64,000 nucleotides of DNA from Geobacillus stearothermophilus ATCC 12980. GTDB lineage: Bacteria; Bacillota; Bacilli; Bacillales; Anoxybacillaceae. Under the pieces are notes generated by a model. That model saw only the letters and a list, made by a program, of their open reading frames with translations, was not told where the DNA came from and did no database searches. This document shows, one piece after another, positions 42,801-51,738 of this stretch. Each line of letters starts with the position of its first letter. The stretch's first letter is position 1. The stretch is taken from positions 1,445,501 through 1,509,500 of the forward strand of contig NZ_CP128494.1 of NCBI RefSeq assembly GCF_030369615.1, given 5' to 3'. A program made the position numbers and the translations under genes.

Positions 42801-43995
42801 CTTGGACGTGTGATGACTGTTCGTAATCGACGCTTAACAGCACCGGAACGCCCTCATCAATGAGCCGCTTCCAGCGCGGCAGCGTGCCGATGAAAAAGCG
42901 GCAAACAAATCCAATATCTTCCAAATAATGTACGGTCGTGGACAGCTTCGATCCGCGCACATCAAAAATATGTTCGGCCACTTCATCCTGCGTGCGGGGG
43001 GAACCAAGCAATCGAAGCATCATTTCCAGACTCGCCGGCACGCAATAGTTGTGCTTTTGCACGACCGGCACAAGCGGCAGCGCCACCGACCGTTTCCCTT
43101 GCCGCCCAAGCGCGCGGGCGTACGGCGTTTTTTCAAGCTGCGGCTCCGCTTTCACAAGCGATTCAAGCTTCTCCCATTCCTCAAGCTGGTAATACAGTTC
43201 GGCGCGCAAATGGGCGAAATAACGGCGATGCATATGAAGCGGATTCAGGCGGTCAAGTTCCTCCATCGCCGCGAGCGCCTCGCGGTAGGCGCGCACATCG
43301 CGCAGGCGGCGCACGCGCTCAGCGTAAAACGCTAACACTTGCGGAAAACGCTGCTTTCCTTCTTCCAAAACGGCAAGCGCCTCGCGGTGGCGGCCATCGA
43401 GCGCATACAAATCGGCAAGAAGCAAATAGCACATATCGCCGCGCTCCGGGTCATCGAGACCGGCGCAAATCACCTGTTCGGCGCGCTTCCGGTCGCCGGT
43501 CTCGATATAAAAATAGCCCCACTTGTCATGCATCGGCGCCGTCTCATAGCGGGCAACCACATCCATCCATTCGTGCGCCTCATCGATCCGCTGCATATCC
43601 AATAAAGCGCGCACCAACGCAAACGCCGCCCGGGCGATCGCTTCCCTCGGCTCCTCCACCCGGCCATCGAGCGCGGCGGTCAGGCGCGGAGTGAGCGCCT
43701 CTTCCACATCGAGCGGCCGGCGTTGATCGAGCCATTCGTCGCACAACCACGCGAGCGTCTGCAGCGTGTTGAACTTCCGGTGGGCGTACCGGGCGACAAG
43801 CCCGCTATGCCGGTACATAAGCGCGTAGTCGAACAGGCGGACAAGCGTCCGAAACGGTTCGATCTCGTCCCACGAAGCCATGAGCGGCCGCCATTGAAAC
43901 AATCCCATATTTTCTAAATGCGGCCGCACCTGGGCAAGGGCATCCACGATTCGTTTTTCTTCAACGAGCAATGCGATCGGTTTGATATGATTCAT
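39835..43995 (-). CDS. Giant TPR protein with an embedded C39-like cysteine peptidase domain
   Basis: A 1386-residue protein without signal peptide. Residues 1-300 and 450-1386 are tandem tetratricopeptide repeats (for example PDQPEVWSYFGLASAYAGHI, GEAEQAVSCYEEAIRHDSDD). Residues about 305-445 form a papain-like C39 fold: Cys318 in KHNYCVPASLEMMLRLLG, His396 in SSHVQVLFGYDE and Asp414 in YVQDPN, a plausible catalytic triad. C39 peptidases usually trim double-glycine leaders, often fused to ABC exporters; here the partner is a helical repeat scaffold instead. Substrate unknown. The gene stands alone; RBS AAGGGAG with 10-base spacing. Confidence 0.85.
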   Translation of the reverse strand: MNHIKPIALLVEEKRIVDALAQVRPHLENMGLFQWRPLMASWDEIEPFRTLVRLFDYALMYRHSGLVARYAHRKFNTLQTLAWLCDEWLDQRRPLDVEEALTPRLTAALDGRVEEPREAIARAAFALVRALLDMQRIDEAHEWMDVVARYETAPMHDKWGYFYIETGDRKRAEQVICAGLDDPERGDMCYLLLADLYALDGRHREALAVLEEGKQRFPQVLAFYAERVRRLRDVRAYREALAAMEELDRLNPLHMHRRYFAHLRAELYYQLEEWEKLESLVKAEPQLEKTPYARALGRQGKRSVALPLVPVVQKHNYCVPASLEMMLRLLGSPRTQDEVAEHIFDVRGSKLSTTVHYLEDIGFVCRFFIGTLPRWKRLIDEGVPVLLSVDYEQSSHVQVLFGYDERLEAFYVQDPNLFDPFVVSKDELAKWYAGTHYLSIVALPREKAALAAELPEEEDRYFRELHALAEKMDEDEQAHFAAFVAFLRQHEHIPYTWLYVMKHFGIDEAKPLVLEYTERVLNEYPEHNDLLLMAAKAYVYTQEMEKAEEVLKRVKGKAQSPLYHYLRGRIAFFASRYEEAARYFRTSLQLDPDQPEVWSYFGLASAYAGHIEKGLISSRVAVSLYPGDLFIETNHGVLLFHAKRFAEARDWFDRLVRRERRDAQLWYERACCDRELGRRRKAERGFCVAKALDPQEPYPYLMLADLYDDDGDREKAKAVLEEGLAAAWRLAPLYVRLGDLYMEEGEAEQAVSCYEEAIRHDSDDVFAHLGLAAALAERGDVEAARRYVIKQRTRFANNSEYWLNAGRWLVAHGFADEGEGRETALSWLEEGLRLAEFEAEEAYEFYLDQLATPSLEERGRAFLEQLVSARPTLASAHSALGALYERQGRPSKAMAFYREAAAMGHALSLFRLAELCASLGRHEEAKQQYEACLKADPSFVLCHFRLASLYEAEENEERQHAHLLQAVRLAPKRIDMEQLAAIAEPSALLRALADARPHAGEVWYYDSLGYVYGALERRDQEKAAVEKALALDPDHPEVLRHWAMVLIAEGSQKEAAKLLEQLMVRHPDDESLYPLYVALFPKTMRGLGKLRHRLERLKASREAKSVMYRNTASALFPYFGEEKGGHDEPVRWWTKAKEWVGTVVLFSIVTDFYDEAIRLNRSDAEAYRRLARLYAALELDSDAVKTWRKALARVWDPSLAQEFVEYLLAADEERKREEAKRWLERLLADDPDDVDLRVLQAVVWLQEGQREKAERQLEETVAEEPLAREALMLLGEHYMETGRYQEAAALWERYADWYPEDEEFHMQLAAVYEEAGRIDQALATIERCVHMANDARLRYERARYLALLGRFDEAKEELRAALAADESGELAVLAADEPAFHRLERM

Positions 43996-44141
43996 ACAAA
44001 GAAAACTCCCTTATTCTTTTTCCAGCTATTTATTAAGTGTAGAACAAGCCCGGCAAAACAGCCACATATTTTTTCACAAAAATACCGACAAACAAAAAAT
44101 GGCCTCTCCTTTGAACAGGATCAGCCATATACCGATTCGTT

Positions 44142-44489
44142 TTATCCGGCGTGCTTGGCGAAAAATTCGAGAGACCGTTCAATAATCATCGGTTGGTCGT
44201 AATCGAGCGTCGCCACATGGTAGCTGTTTCGGAGGCGGACGATCTCTTTCTCCGTCGATGAAATACCTTGAAAGATGATGTCGGCGTTTCCCGGCGGCAC
44301 GACGTGATCTTCGTCAGAGACAAAAATCAACGCCGGACAGACGATGCGATCGAGTTTCGCTTTTGTCTGTGCCATCAGCCTAGCCAGCTGAAGAAGAGAA
44401 GCGGTCGGCATTTTCTCGTATGCCAGCTCTTTCACATCCGGATTTTTCAAGTCCGAACCGATCGAATCCAGATACCTCGGCAGCTCGCC
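44142..44489 (-). pseudogene. 3' remnant of an alpha/beta-hydrolase (carboxylesterase) gene
   Basis: About 114 codons encode the C-terminal third of an Est30-like carboxylesterase. The sequence ends with the acidic residue in LIFVSDEDHVVPPGNADII and the catalytic His in LRNSYHVATLDYDQP. The N-terminal two thirds, including the GxSxG nucleophile, are absent. Upstream the frame runs into antisense of the next gene and has no start or ribosome binding site. It is a decayed fragment. Confidence 0.8.
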
Positions 44490-44526
44490 CCCGCACCTCT
44501 TTTTTCCTTTTTTTGATCGGACGCCG

Positions 44527-45030
44527 TTACCACATCGACAACCATGACCACCACCATTCGTGAAACAAGCCGTTGACGCCAAAATAGACGAATGCGATCC
44601 AAGCGATGCCAACCAATGCTTTCTCCATCCCTTTTCCCGTCCGATAGAGCGGCACTTTCCACCGCTTGGACGAAAACGGCCAAAACAGCGGCACCCCTTG
44701 AACAGAAAAAAAGTCTTCCACAATATGAAACAAGTAGCCGAGCACGAGCCCAGCGGTAAACGGCGACGCCGAGTCGCGCCAGACGAGGGCGGCAAGCACC
44801 CCCCAAACGATGAGCGAATGCGTCATGCCGCGATGGCCGAACGCTTCTTTTACTTTCCCCGCGACGCCGAACGAACGGCGGCCGACGTATGACGACGGCT
44901 CGTCAATGTCAGGAAGAAGGCTGCCGATGACAAGCCCCACCGTATAGGCGGCGGTAAACGGCAGCTTTGTATGCGCGGCCGCCGCCGCGCCGAGGCATAA
45001 TGTGGCAATGACATGGCTGGAGTATCGCAA
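44527..45030 (-). CDS. YdjM-like membrane-bound metal-dependent hydrolase (DUF457)
   Basis: A 167-residue membrane protein with GSLLPDIDEPSSYVGRR near 37, FGHRGMTHSLIVW near 66 and YLFHIVEDFFSVQGVPLFWPF near 100. These His/Asp motifs define the LexA-binding YdjM / DUF457 family. Four to five membrane segments. Its physiological substrate is not known; similar proteins are SOS- or membrane-lipid-linked. Two tandem promoter copies lie directly upstream. Confidence 0.88.
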   Translation of the reverse strand: MRYSSHVIATLCLGAAAAAHTKLPFTAAYTVGLVIGSLLPDIDEPSSYVGRRSFGVAGKVKEAFGHRGMTHSLIVWGVLAALVWRDSASPFTAGLVLGYLFHIVEDFFSVQGVPLFWPFSSKRWKVPLYRTGKGMEKALVGIAWIAFVYFGVNGLFHEWWWSWLSMW

Positions 45031-45049
45031 CGAAATCCCCTCAAACTTT

Positions 45050-45097
45050 TATCGTTTTCCCCATTATACCACATATCGTTTTCCCCATTATACCACA
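45050..45097 (-). promoter_or_regulatory. Tandemly duplicated promoter, two exact 24-bp copies
   Basis: A 24-bp unit beginning TATCGTTTTCCCCATTATAC occurs twice without a gap (45050-45073 and 45074-45097). On the minus strand each copy reads TGTGGTATAATGG, a TG-extended -10 with perfect TATAAT. The duplication therefore doubles the core promoter of the YdjM-like gene that starts at 45030. Confidence 0.75.
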
Positions 45098-45147
45098 GAA
45101 AAGAATATTCGTTCGTTTTTTGACGGATTTGTGACAATGATGCCAAG

Positions 45148-45190
45148 TGTGACAAAGTTAACATCGCGTTATTAACATCATGGCTATAGT
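45148..45190 (+). promoter_or_regulatory. FNR-type promoter of narGHJI
   Basis: TGTGACAAAGTTAACA (45148-45163) matches TGTGA-N6-TCACA at 8 of 10 positions. It is separated by 21 bp from TATAGT (45185-45190), which puts the box centre near -41.5, the classical position for activation by an FNR/CRP-family protein. No -35 hexamer is evident, as expected for such promoters. Confidence 0.75.
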
Positions 45191-45224
45191 TAAAAGTACA
45201 CAACGCTAATAAGGAGTGAAGCAA

Positions 45225-48200
45225 ATGAAACGAAAACGATCTCCGTTCATCAACCGTTTCAAATATATTCGGCCGATCGAGCGCCAAGCCGACGGCCATA
45301 GCGAAACAACCTACGGCGACCGCGCCTGGGAAGATGCATACCGTCGCCGCTGGCAGCACGACAAAGTCGTCCGCTCGACCCATGGCGTCAACTGCACGGG
45401 GTCGTGCAGCTGGAACATTTACGTCAAAAACGGCATCGTCACCTGGGAAGGACAGCAGCTCGACTATCCGTCGACCGGGCCGGATATGCCGGACTTTGAA
45501 CCGCGCGGCTGCCCGCGCGGCGCGAGCTTCTCATGGTATATGTACAGCCCGCTGCGCGTCAAATACCCGTATGTCCGCGGCATCTTGCTTGACATGTGGC
45601 GCGAGGCGCTCTCCCATCATCCAAACAACCCGCTTGAGGCGTGGAAAAGCATCGTTGAAGACCGCGAAAAAGCGAAGCGCTACAAACAGGCGCGCGGGAA
45701 GGGCGGATTCGTGCGCGTCAGCTGGGATGAAGCATTGACGCTTGTCGCCGCTTCTTTATTGTATACGGTCGTCAAATACGGCCCGGACCGCAACGTCGGC
45801 TTCTCCCCGATTCCAGCCATGTCGATGGTCAGCCATGCCGCCGGATCGCGCTTCATGCAGCTGATGGGCGGGCCGATGTTAAGCTTCTATGATTGGTACG
45901 CCGACTTGCCGCCGGCGTCGCCGCAAATTTGGGGCGACCAAACGGACGTGCCGGAGTCAAGCGACTGGTACAACGCCGGCTACATCATCACCTGGGGCTC
46001 GAACGTCCCGCTCACCCGGACTCCGGACGCTCACTTTTTAGCCGAAGTGCGCTACCGCGGCACGAAAGTCGTCTCCGTCAGCCCAGATTACGCCGAGTCG
46101 ACAAAATTCGCCGACGACTGGCTGTCGGTGAAGCAAGGGACGGACGGCGCCTTGGCGATGGCGATGGGACATGTTATTTTAAACGAATATTACGTCAAAC
46201 GGACCGTTCCATATTTTGAACGATATGCCAAAATGTACACCGATTTTCCGTTTGTCGTCACCTTAAAACAAAACGGCGGCACATGGACGGCCGGCCGCTT
46301 CTTGTTGGCGAAAGACCTTGGCAAACAAACGAACAATGCCGAATGGAAGCCGGTCATCTATGATGAAAACACCGACTCGTTTGTCGTGCCGAATGGAACG
46401 ATCGGCGCTCGCTGGGAAGACAAAGGAAAATGGAACTTGCGTCTTGTTGATGAGGAAACAGAACAGCCGCTTGAGCCACGCCTGTCGTTTTTAGGGAGCG
46501 AAGATGAAGTCATCTCGATCCAGCTTCCATATTTCACCGCTGAGGGCGGAAAAACGATCGAACGCGCGGTTCCAGTGAAAAAAGTGCAAACCGTAACAGG
46601 AGACGTTTACGTCACGACCGTCTATGATTTGATTTTGGCCAACTACGGCATTGACCGCGGCATCGGCGGCACAGTCGCCCGCTCGTACGATGACGAGGTG
46701 CCATTCACTCCAGCATGGCAAGAAGCGATCACCGGCGTCGACCGCGAACTCGTCGTGAAAATCGCCCGTGAGTTTGCCGACAACGCGATCGACACAAACG
46801 GCCGGTCGATGATCATCGTCGGCGCCGGGATCAACCATTGGTTCAACTCCGATACGATTTACCGCGCCGTCTTGAACCTTGTCTTGTTCGTCGGCGCCCA
46901 AGGGGTGAATGGCGGCGGTTGGGCCCATTACGTCGGGCAGGAAAAGCTGCGGCCGGTGGAAGGATGGCAGACAATCGCCACCGCTCGCGACTGGGTCGGA
47001 CCAGCGAAATTGCAAAACGGCACGTCATTCTTTTACTTTGCGACCGACCAATGGCGCTATGAAGAGCGGCCGGTCGATGAGCTCATCTCACCGCTGGCCA
47101 AAAAAGCGCGCTATTCACACCCTGGCGATTACAACGTCTTGGCCGCGCGGCTTGGCTGGCTGCCGTCGTACCCGACGTTTAACAAAAACGGCATCGAGCT
47201 GTATAACGAAGCAGTAAGCCATGGAGCCCGCACGCCGGAAGAGATCGGCGCCTACGTCGCGAAACAGCTGAAAAAGAAAGAATTGCAGTTTGCGATCGAG
47301 GATCCGGACAACGAGGCGAATTTTCCGCGCAACTTGATCGTCTGGCGCGCCAACTTAATCTCAAGCTCCGGCAAAGGGCACGAATACTTCTTAAAACATT
47401 TGCTTGGCACGACGAACGGCTTGTTAAACGATGACCGCGACAGCCTGCGCCCGGAAGAAATCCGCTGGCGCGATGAAGCGCCGGAAGGCAAGCTCGATCT
47501 GCTTGTCAACTTGGACTTCCGCATGGCCGGCACAGCGCTCTACTCCGATGTCGTCCTGCCGGCAGCGACATGGTATGAAAAACATGACTTAAGCAGCACG
47601 GATATGCATCCGTTCATCCATCCGTTCAATCCAGCCGTGCCTCCGCTCTGGGAAGCGCGCTCGGACTGGGATATTTTCAAATCACTCGCGAAAGCCGTAT
47701 CTGATGTCGCCAAACAAGCCGGCTTAAAGCCAATGAAAGAAGTCGTCGCCACTCCGCTGTTGCACGATACGGCGCAAGAGCTGGCGCAGCCGTTCGGTGA
47801 AGTGAAAGACTGGAGCAAAGGCGAAACTGAACCGATTCCGGGCAAAACGATGCCGAACATTCACGTCATTGAACGCGACTATACCCTTCTTTACGACCAA
47901 ATGACCGCCTTAGGTCCAAATGTCGCCCGCCAGCCGATCGGCACAAAAGGGATTGCCTGGTCAGCGAAAGACGAGTATGAACAGTTGAAACGCCGGCTCG
48001 GCACTGTCCGGCGCGCTTCCATCGCCGACGGCTGCCCGGATATCAGCGAAGCGAAAAAAGCGGCTGAAGCGATTTTGACGCTGTCATCAACTACAAACGG
48101 CAAAATGGCGGTGAAAGCGTGGGAGGCGCTTGAGAAAAAGACGGATTTGAAATTGGCCGATTTAGCGAAAGAACGCGAGGAAGAATGCTTTACGTTTGAA

Positions 48201-48911
48201 CAAATCACCGCCCAGCCGAAAACGGTCATCACCTCACCGGCGTTCAGCGGCTCGGAAAAAGGCGGGCGGCGCTACTCGCCGTTTACGACGAACGTCGAAC
48301 GGCTCATCCCGTGGCGGACGTTGACCGGCCGGCAGTCGTTTTACATCGATCATGAACTGATGCACGAGTTTGGCGAAACGATGGCGACGTTCAAGCCGGT
48401 GTTGCCGCACCGTCCGTTTTCAAACAAACGCCCGAAAGAAAACGGAAAGGAAGTCATCTTGAACTATTTGACGCCGCATAACAAATGGTCGATCCACAGC
48501 ATGTATTTCGACTCCTTGCCGATGTTGACGCTTTTCCGCGGCGGGCCGACCGTGTGGATGAACAAAGATGATGCGGCCGAAGCCGGCATCAACGACAACG
48601 ACTGGATCGAATGTTTCAACGAAAACGGCGTCGTCGTCGCCCGCGCCGTCGTCTCCCACCGGCTGCCGCGCGGCATGGCGTTTATGCACCACGCGCAAGA
48701 CCGCCATATTAACGTGCCGGGCACGAAGCTGACAAACAACCGCGGCGGCACACACAACAGCCCGACGCGCATCCACGTAAAGCCGACGCATATGATCGGC
48801 GGATATGCACAGTTAAGCTACGGTTTCAACTATTACGGACCGACGGGCAACCAACGCGACCTGTACGTCGTCATCCGCAAACTCGAGGAGGTTGATTGGC
48901 TTGAAGATTAA
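45225..48911 (+). CDS. narG: Respiratory nitrate reductase alpha subunit NarG
   Basis: A 1228-residue molybdopterin oxidoreductase of full length. The N-terminal FS0 cluster region reads STHGVNCTGSCSWNIYVKNG near 50 (the His/Cys set of NarG), followed by TWEGQQLDYP, PRGCPRGASFSWY and the conserved MSMVSHAAGSRFMQLMGG. It reduces nitrate to nitrite with electrons from NarHI at the cytoplasmic membrane face. The ATG at 45225 follows AAGGAGTGA. First gene of narGHJI; the FNR-type box upstream predicts anaerobic induction. Confidence 0.97.
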   Translation: MKRKRSPFINRFKYIRPIERQADGHSETTYGDRAWEDAYRRRWQHDKVVRSTHGVNCTGSCSWNIYVKNGIVTWEGQQLDYPSTGPDMPDFEPRGCPRGASFSWYMYSPLRVKYPYVRGILLDMWREALSHHPNNPLEAWKSIVEDREKAKRYKQARGKGGFVRVSWDEALTLVAASLLYTVVKYGPDRNVGFSPIPAMSMVSHAAGSRFMQLMGGPMLSFYDWYADLPPASPQIWGDQTDVPESSDWYNAGYIITWGSNVPLTRTPDAHFLAEVRYRGTKVVSVSPDYAESTKFADDWLSVKQGTDGALAMAMGHVILNEYYVKRTVPYFERYAKMYTDFPFVVTLKQNGGTWTAGRFLLAKDLGKQTNNAEWKPVIYDENTDSFVVPNGTIGARWEDKGKWNLRLVDEETEQPLEPRLSFLGSEDEVISIQLPYFTAEGGKTIERAVPVKKVQTVTGDVYVTTVYDLILANYGIDRGIGGTVARSYDDEVPFTPAWQEAITGVDRELVVKIAREFADNAIDTNGRSMIIVGAGINHWFNSDTIYRAVLNLVLFVGAQGVNGGGWAHYVGQEKLRPVEGWQTIATARDWVGPAKLQNGTSFFYFATDQWRYEERPVDELISPLAKKARYSHPGDYNVLAARLGWLPSYPTFNKNGIELYNEAVSHGARTPEEIGAYVAKQLKKKELQFAIEDPDNEANFPRNLIVWRANLISSSGKGHEYFLKHLLGTTNGLLNDDRDSLRPEEIRWRDEAPEGKLDLLVNLDFRMAGTALYSDVVLPAATWYEKHDLSSTDMHPFIHPFNPAVPPLWEARSDWDIFKSLAKAVSDVAKQAGLKPMKEVVATPLLHDTAQELAQPFGEVKDWSKGETEPIPGKTMPNIHVIERDYTLLYDQMTALGPNVARQPIGTKGIAWSAKDEYEQLKRRLGTVRRASIADGCPDISEAKKAAEAILTLSSTTNGKMAVKAWEALEKKTDLKLADLAKEREEECFTFEQITAQPKTVITSPAFSGSEKGGRRYSPFTTNVERLIPWRTLTGRQSFYIDHELMHEFGETMATFKPVLPHRPFSNKRPKENGKEVILNYLTPHNKWSIHSMYFDSLPMLTLFRGGPTVWMNKDDAAEAGINDNDWIECFNENGVVVARAVVSHRLPRGMAFMHHAQDRHINVPGTKLTNNRGGTHNSPTRIHVKPTHMIGGYAQLSYGFNYYGPTGNQRDLYVVIRKLEEVDWLED

Positions 48912-50370
48912 AGCGCAAATCGGAATGGTGATGAATTTGGACAAATGCATCGGCTGCCATACGTGCAGCGTCACGTGCAAAAACACATGGACGAACCGCC
49001 CCGGCGCTGAATACATGTACTTTAACAACGTTGAAACGAAACCCGGAATCGGCTATCCGAAACAATGGGAAAACCAAGAGAAGTATAGAGGCGGCTGGGA
49101 GTTGAAAAACGGCGAACTGCGGCTCAAATCCGGCTCGAAAGCGATGCGGCTCGTCAACTTGTTCTACAATCCGTACCAGCCTACGATCGACGATTACTAC
49201 GAACCGTGGAATTACGACTATGAAACGTTGACGAACAGCCCGCTAAAACAATACCAGCCAGTGGCGCGGCCGAAATCAAGCATCACCGGCGAATGGATGG
49301 AGCTGTCATGGGGGCCGAACTGGGAAGACGATCTGGCCGGCGTCCATATCACCGGTTTGCGTGATCCGAACGTTGTCAAAATGGAGCAGGCGATCCAAAC
49401 GGAATTTGAGAATGTCTTTATGATGTACTTGCCGCGCATTTGCGAGCATTGCCTCAATCCGTCATGCGTATCGAGCTGCCCGTCAGGCGCCATGTACAAA
49501 CGCGACGAGGACGGCATCGTCCTCGTCGACCAAAACGCCTGCCGCGCTTGGCGGTATTGCGTCACAAGCTGTCCGTACAAAAAAGTGTATTTCAACTGGC
49601 AAACGAACAAAGCGGAAAAATGCACGCTCTGCTTCCCGCGCATCGAAGCCGGCATGCCGACGATTTGTTCGGAAACGTGCGTCGGCCGCATCCGTTACAT
49701 CGGTGTGATGCTGTATGACGCTGACAAAGTGAAAGAAGCGGCGAGCGTCACAGATGAGAAACAGCTGTACCACGCCCAGCTTGATATTTTCCTTGATCCA
49801 AACGATCCAGCCGTCGCCGCCGCCGCGAAAGAAGCGGGCATCCCAGACGAATGGATCGCCGCCGCACAGCGCTCGCCGATTTACAAAATGATCGTCGACT
49901 GGAAAATCGCTTTGCCGCTGCATCCGGAATACCGGACGCTGCCAATGGTATGGTACATTCCGCCGCTGAGCCCGATCATGAATACGATCGAAGGAAAAGG
50001 AAGCCAAGCGAGCGCCGATGACATCTTCCCGGCCATTGATGAAATGCGCATTCCGATCGAATATTTGGCGAATTTGCTGACGGCGGGCGATACGGCGCAC
50101 ATCCGCACGACATTGAAAAAAATGGCGGCCATGCGCTCATACATGCGGGCGAAACAAACGAACAAACAGCCGGACACCCGTCTCATTGAATCGCTCGGCT
50201 TAAGCCGTGAAGACATTGAAGAGATGTACCGTTTGCTCGCGATTGCCAAATACGAAGACCGCTTCGTCATTCCAGCATCGCACCGCGAAGAAGTCGCTGA
50301 CCTCTACGCCGAACAAGGCAGCTGCGGGCTGGCGTTCGCCGGCGGCCCGGGCGCTTGCGGCACGCTGTAA
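48901..50370 (+). CDS. narH: Respiratory nitrate reductase beta subunit NarH
   Basis: A 489-residue iron-sulfur protein. Four Cys clusters are visible: CIGCHTCSVTCKNTW near 16, CEHCLNPSCVSSCPSG near 185, CRAWRYCVTSCPYKK near 218 (Trp replaces one Cys, the 3Fe-4S site) and CTLCFPRIEAGMPTICSETC near 245. It relays electrons from NarI to NarG. The TTG at 48901 is preferred because GAGGAGG is 9 bases upstream and gives MKIKAQIGMVMNLDKC as in Bacillus NarH. It overlaps the end of narG by 11 bases. Confidence 0.96.
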   Translation: MKIKAQIGMVMNLDKCIGCHTCSVTCKNTWTNRPGAEYMYFNNVETKPGIGYPKQWENQEKYRGGWELKNGELRLKSGSKAMRLVNLFYNPYQPTIDDYYEPWNYDYETLTNSPLKQYQPVARPKSSITGEWMELSWGPNWEDDLAGVHITGLRDPNVVKMEQAIQTEFENVFMMYLPRICEHCLNPSCVSSCPSGAMYKRDEDGIVLVDQNACRAWRYCVTSCPYKKVYFNWQTNKAEKCTLCFPRIEAGMPTICSETCVGRIRYIGVMLYDADKVKEAASVTDEKQLYHAQLDIFLDPNDPAVAAAAKEAGIPDEWIAAAQRSPIYKMIVDWKIALPLHPEYRTLPMVWYIPPLSPIMNTIEGKGSQASADDIFPAIDEMRIPIEYLANLLTAGDTAHIRTTLKKMAAMRSYMRAKQTNKQPDTRLIESLGLSREDIEEMYRLLAIAKYEDRFVIPASHREEVADLYAEQGSCGLAFAGGPGACGTL

Positions 50371-50424
50371 AAGGAGAAAGAAGGCGAGCCCCGCCCCCTT
50401 CAATAATGAAATGGAGGATTTACG

Positions 50425-51000
50425 ATGAACAGCGAACAACAACAAACGGTCTTTCTATGTGTATCGTATTTGTTGTCTTACCCGGACGAACAGTGGGCCG
50501 AATCGCTTCCTGACTGCCTAGACGCCATCCGCTCGCTTGACGATGAAACCGTCCGCGCGCCGCTTTTGGCAGTGGCCGAACAGCTCGCGGTCACCCCGGC
50601 TCGAGAGCGGATGGAGCAATATGTCGAAACATTTGATTTCGGCAAAAAAACGAATTTGTACTTGACGTATATGACAAACGGCGAGCAGCGGGAGCGCGGA
50701 ATCGAACTCGTTGCCTTAAAAGCGCGCTACGAGGCGGCCGGATTCGCCGTCTCCGATCACGAGCTGCCCGACTACTTGCCGCTCATGCTTGAATGGATGG
50801 CCTATGCAGATCAAGAGCATACGACTGCCTTGCTCGCCGATTATGCCGGCCATATCCGCGAAATCGGCGACCGGCTGGCAGCGGCAGGCAGCCCGTATGC
50901 ACAGTTGTTTGACGCGCTCAATCACACATTCACTCAACTCGGCGTGACGCCGCTCCCGAAAGGAGGTGCAACGGCATGGCCAGCCAATTTCTCTGGGTGA
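50425..51000 (+). CDS. narJ: Nitrate reductase assembly chaperone NarJ
   Basis: A 191-residue all-helical TorD/NarJ-family chaperone: VSYLLSYPDEQW near 10, YVETFDFGKKTNLYLTYM near 67 (the family motif) and ELPDYLPLMLEWM near 110. It assists molybdenum cofactor insertion into NarG. TGGAGGATTTACG precedes the ATG; its end overlaps narI by 25 bases. Confidence 0.94.
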   Translation: MNSEQQQTVFLCVSYLLSYPDEQWAESLPDCLDAIRSLDDETVRAPLLAVAEQLAVTPARERMEQYVETFDFGKKTNLYLTYMTNGEQRERGIELVALKARYEAAGFAVSDHELPDYLPLMLEWMAYADQEHTTALLADYAGHIREIGDRLAAAGSPYAQLFDALNHTFTQLGVTPLPKGGATAWPANFSG

Positions 51001-51680
51001 TTTTTCCGTATTTGGCGCTTGTCCTATTTGTCGCCGGCCATATTTGGCGCTACCAGCGCGACCAGTTTGGCTGGACATCCAAATCAAGCGAACTGCTTGA
51101 AAAACGGCAGTTGCGCCTTGGAAGCCTTCTCTTTCACTGGGGCATTTTGTTCGTGTTTGTCGGCCACGTGATGGGCATTCTCATTCCCAAGCCGTTTTAC
51201 GAGGCGCTTGGCGTGACAGAAGAGATGTACCACGCCCTCGCCTTGGCAGGCGGCATTCCGGCCGGCTTGGCGGCCTTCGTTGGTTTGTTGATCCTTTTTC
51301 GCCGCCGCTTGACGGTCAAGCGCGTACGGACGACAAGCAGCACCGGCGACTGGGTCGCGCTCGGATTTTTGCTTGTCGTGATCGCCAGCGGGTTGTCGTC
51401 GACGTTTCTGAACATCGATTCGCACGGGTTTGATTACCGGACGACAATCGGCCCGTGGTTTCGCGGCCTTCTTACGTTCCGTCCGAACCCAGCTTATATG
51501 GAAGCGGTGCCGCTTTGGTTTCAGATTCATATTCTCGCTGCATTCGGTTTGTTCGCCGTCTGGCCGTTCACCCGTCTCGTTCACGTATTCAGCTTCCCGC
51601 TCCGCTACTTGCAGCGCAGCTACGTCGTCTATCGAAAGCGAATGCCAAAACAAGCAGAGCCGGTCAACCGCGCCAAGTAA
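50976..51680 (+). CDS. narI: Nitrate reductase gamma subunit NarI (cytochrome b)
   Basis: A 234-residue membrane protein with five hydrophobic segments (residues 4-22, 47-66, 85-108, 125-145, 180-205). Histidines in LFHWGILFVFVGHVMG near 53-65 and in FQIHILAAFG and TRLVHVFSFPL near 184-205 are the likely heme b ligands. It oxidises menaquinol and anchors NarGH. RBS AAAGGAGGTG lies inside narJ. Confidence 0.95.
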   Translation: MASQFLWVIFPYLALVLFVAGHIWRYQRDQFGWTSKSSELLEKRQLRLGSLLFHWGILFVFVGHVMGILIPKPFYEALGVTEEMYHALALAGGIPAGLAAFVGLLILFRRRLTVKRVRTTSSTGDWVALGFLLVVIASGLSSTFLNIDSHGFDYRTTIGPWFRGLLTFRPNPAYMEAVPLWFQIHILAAFGLFAVWPFTRLVHVFSFPLRYLQRSYVVYRKRMPKQAEPVNRAK

Positions 51681-51738
51681 GCGAGCGGCGGGCGTCACAT
51701 CAGGAACCCTAAACTGAACAGGCGGAGGGGGCAACCGA

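Noticed and set aside
41560..42813. Plus-strand open frame of about 417 codons inside the TPR-C39 gene
   Set aside because: Shadow of the TPR gene on the other strand; no ribosome binding site or recognisable domain.
45050..45097. Tandem repeat considered as a CRISPR array
   Set aside because: Two adjacent copies without spacers and with promoter content; no cas genes in the window.
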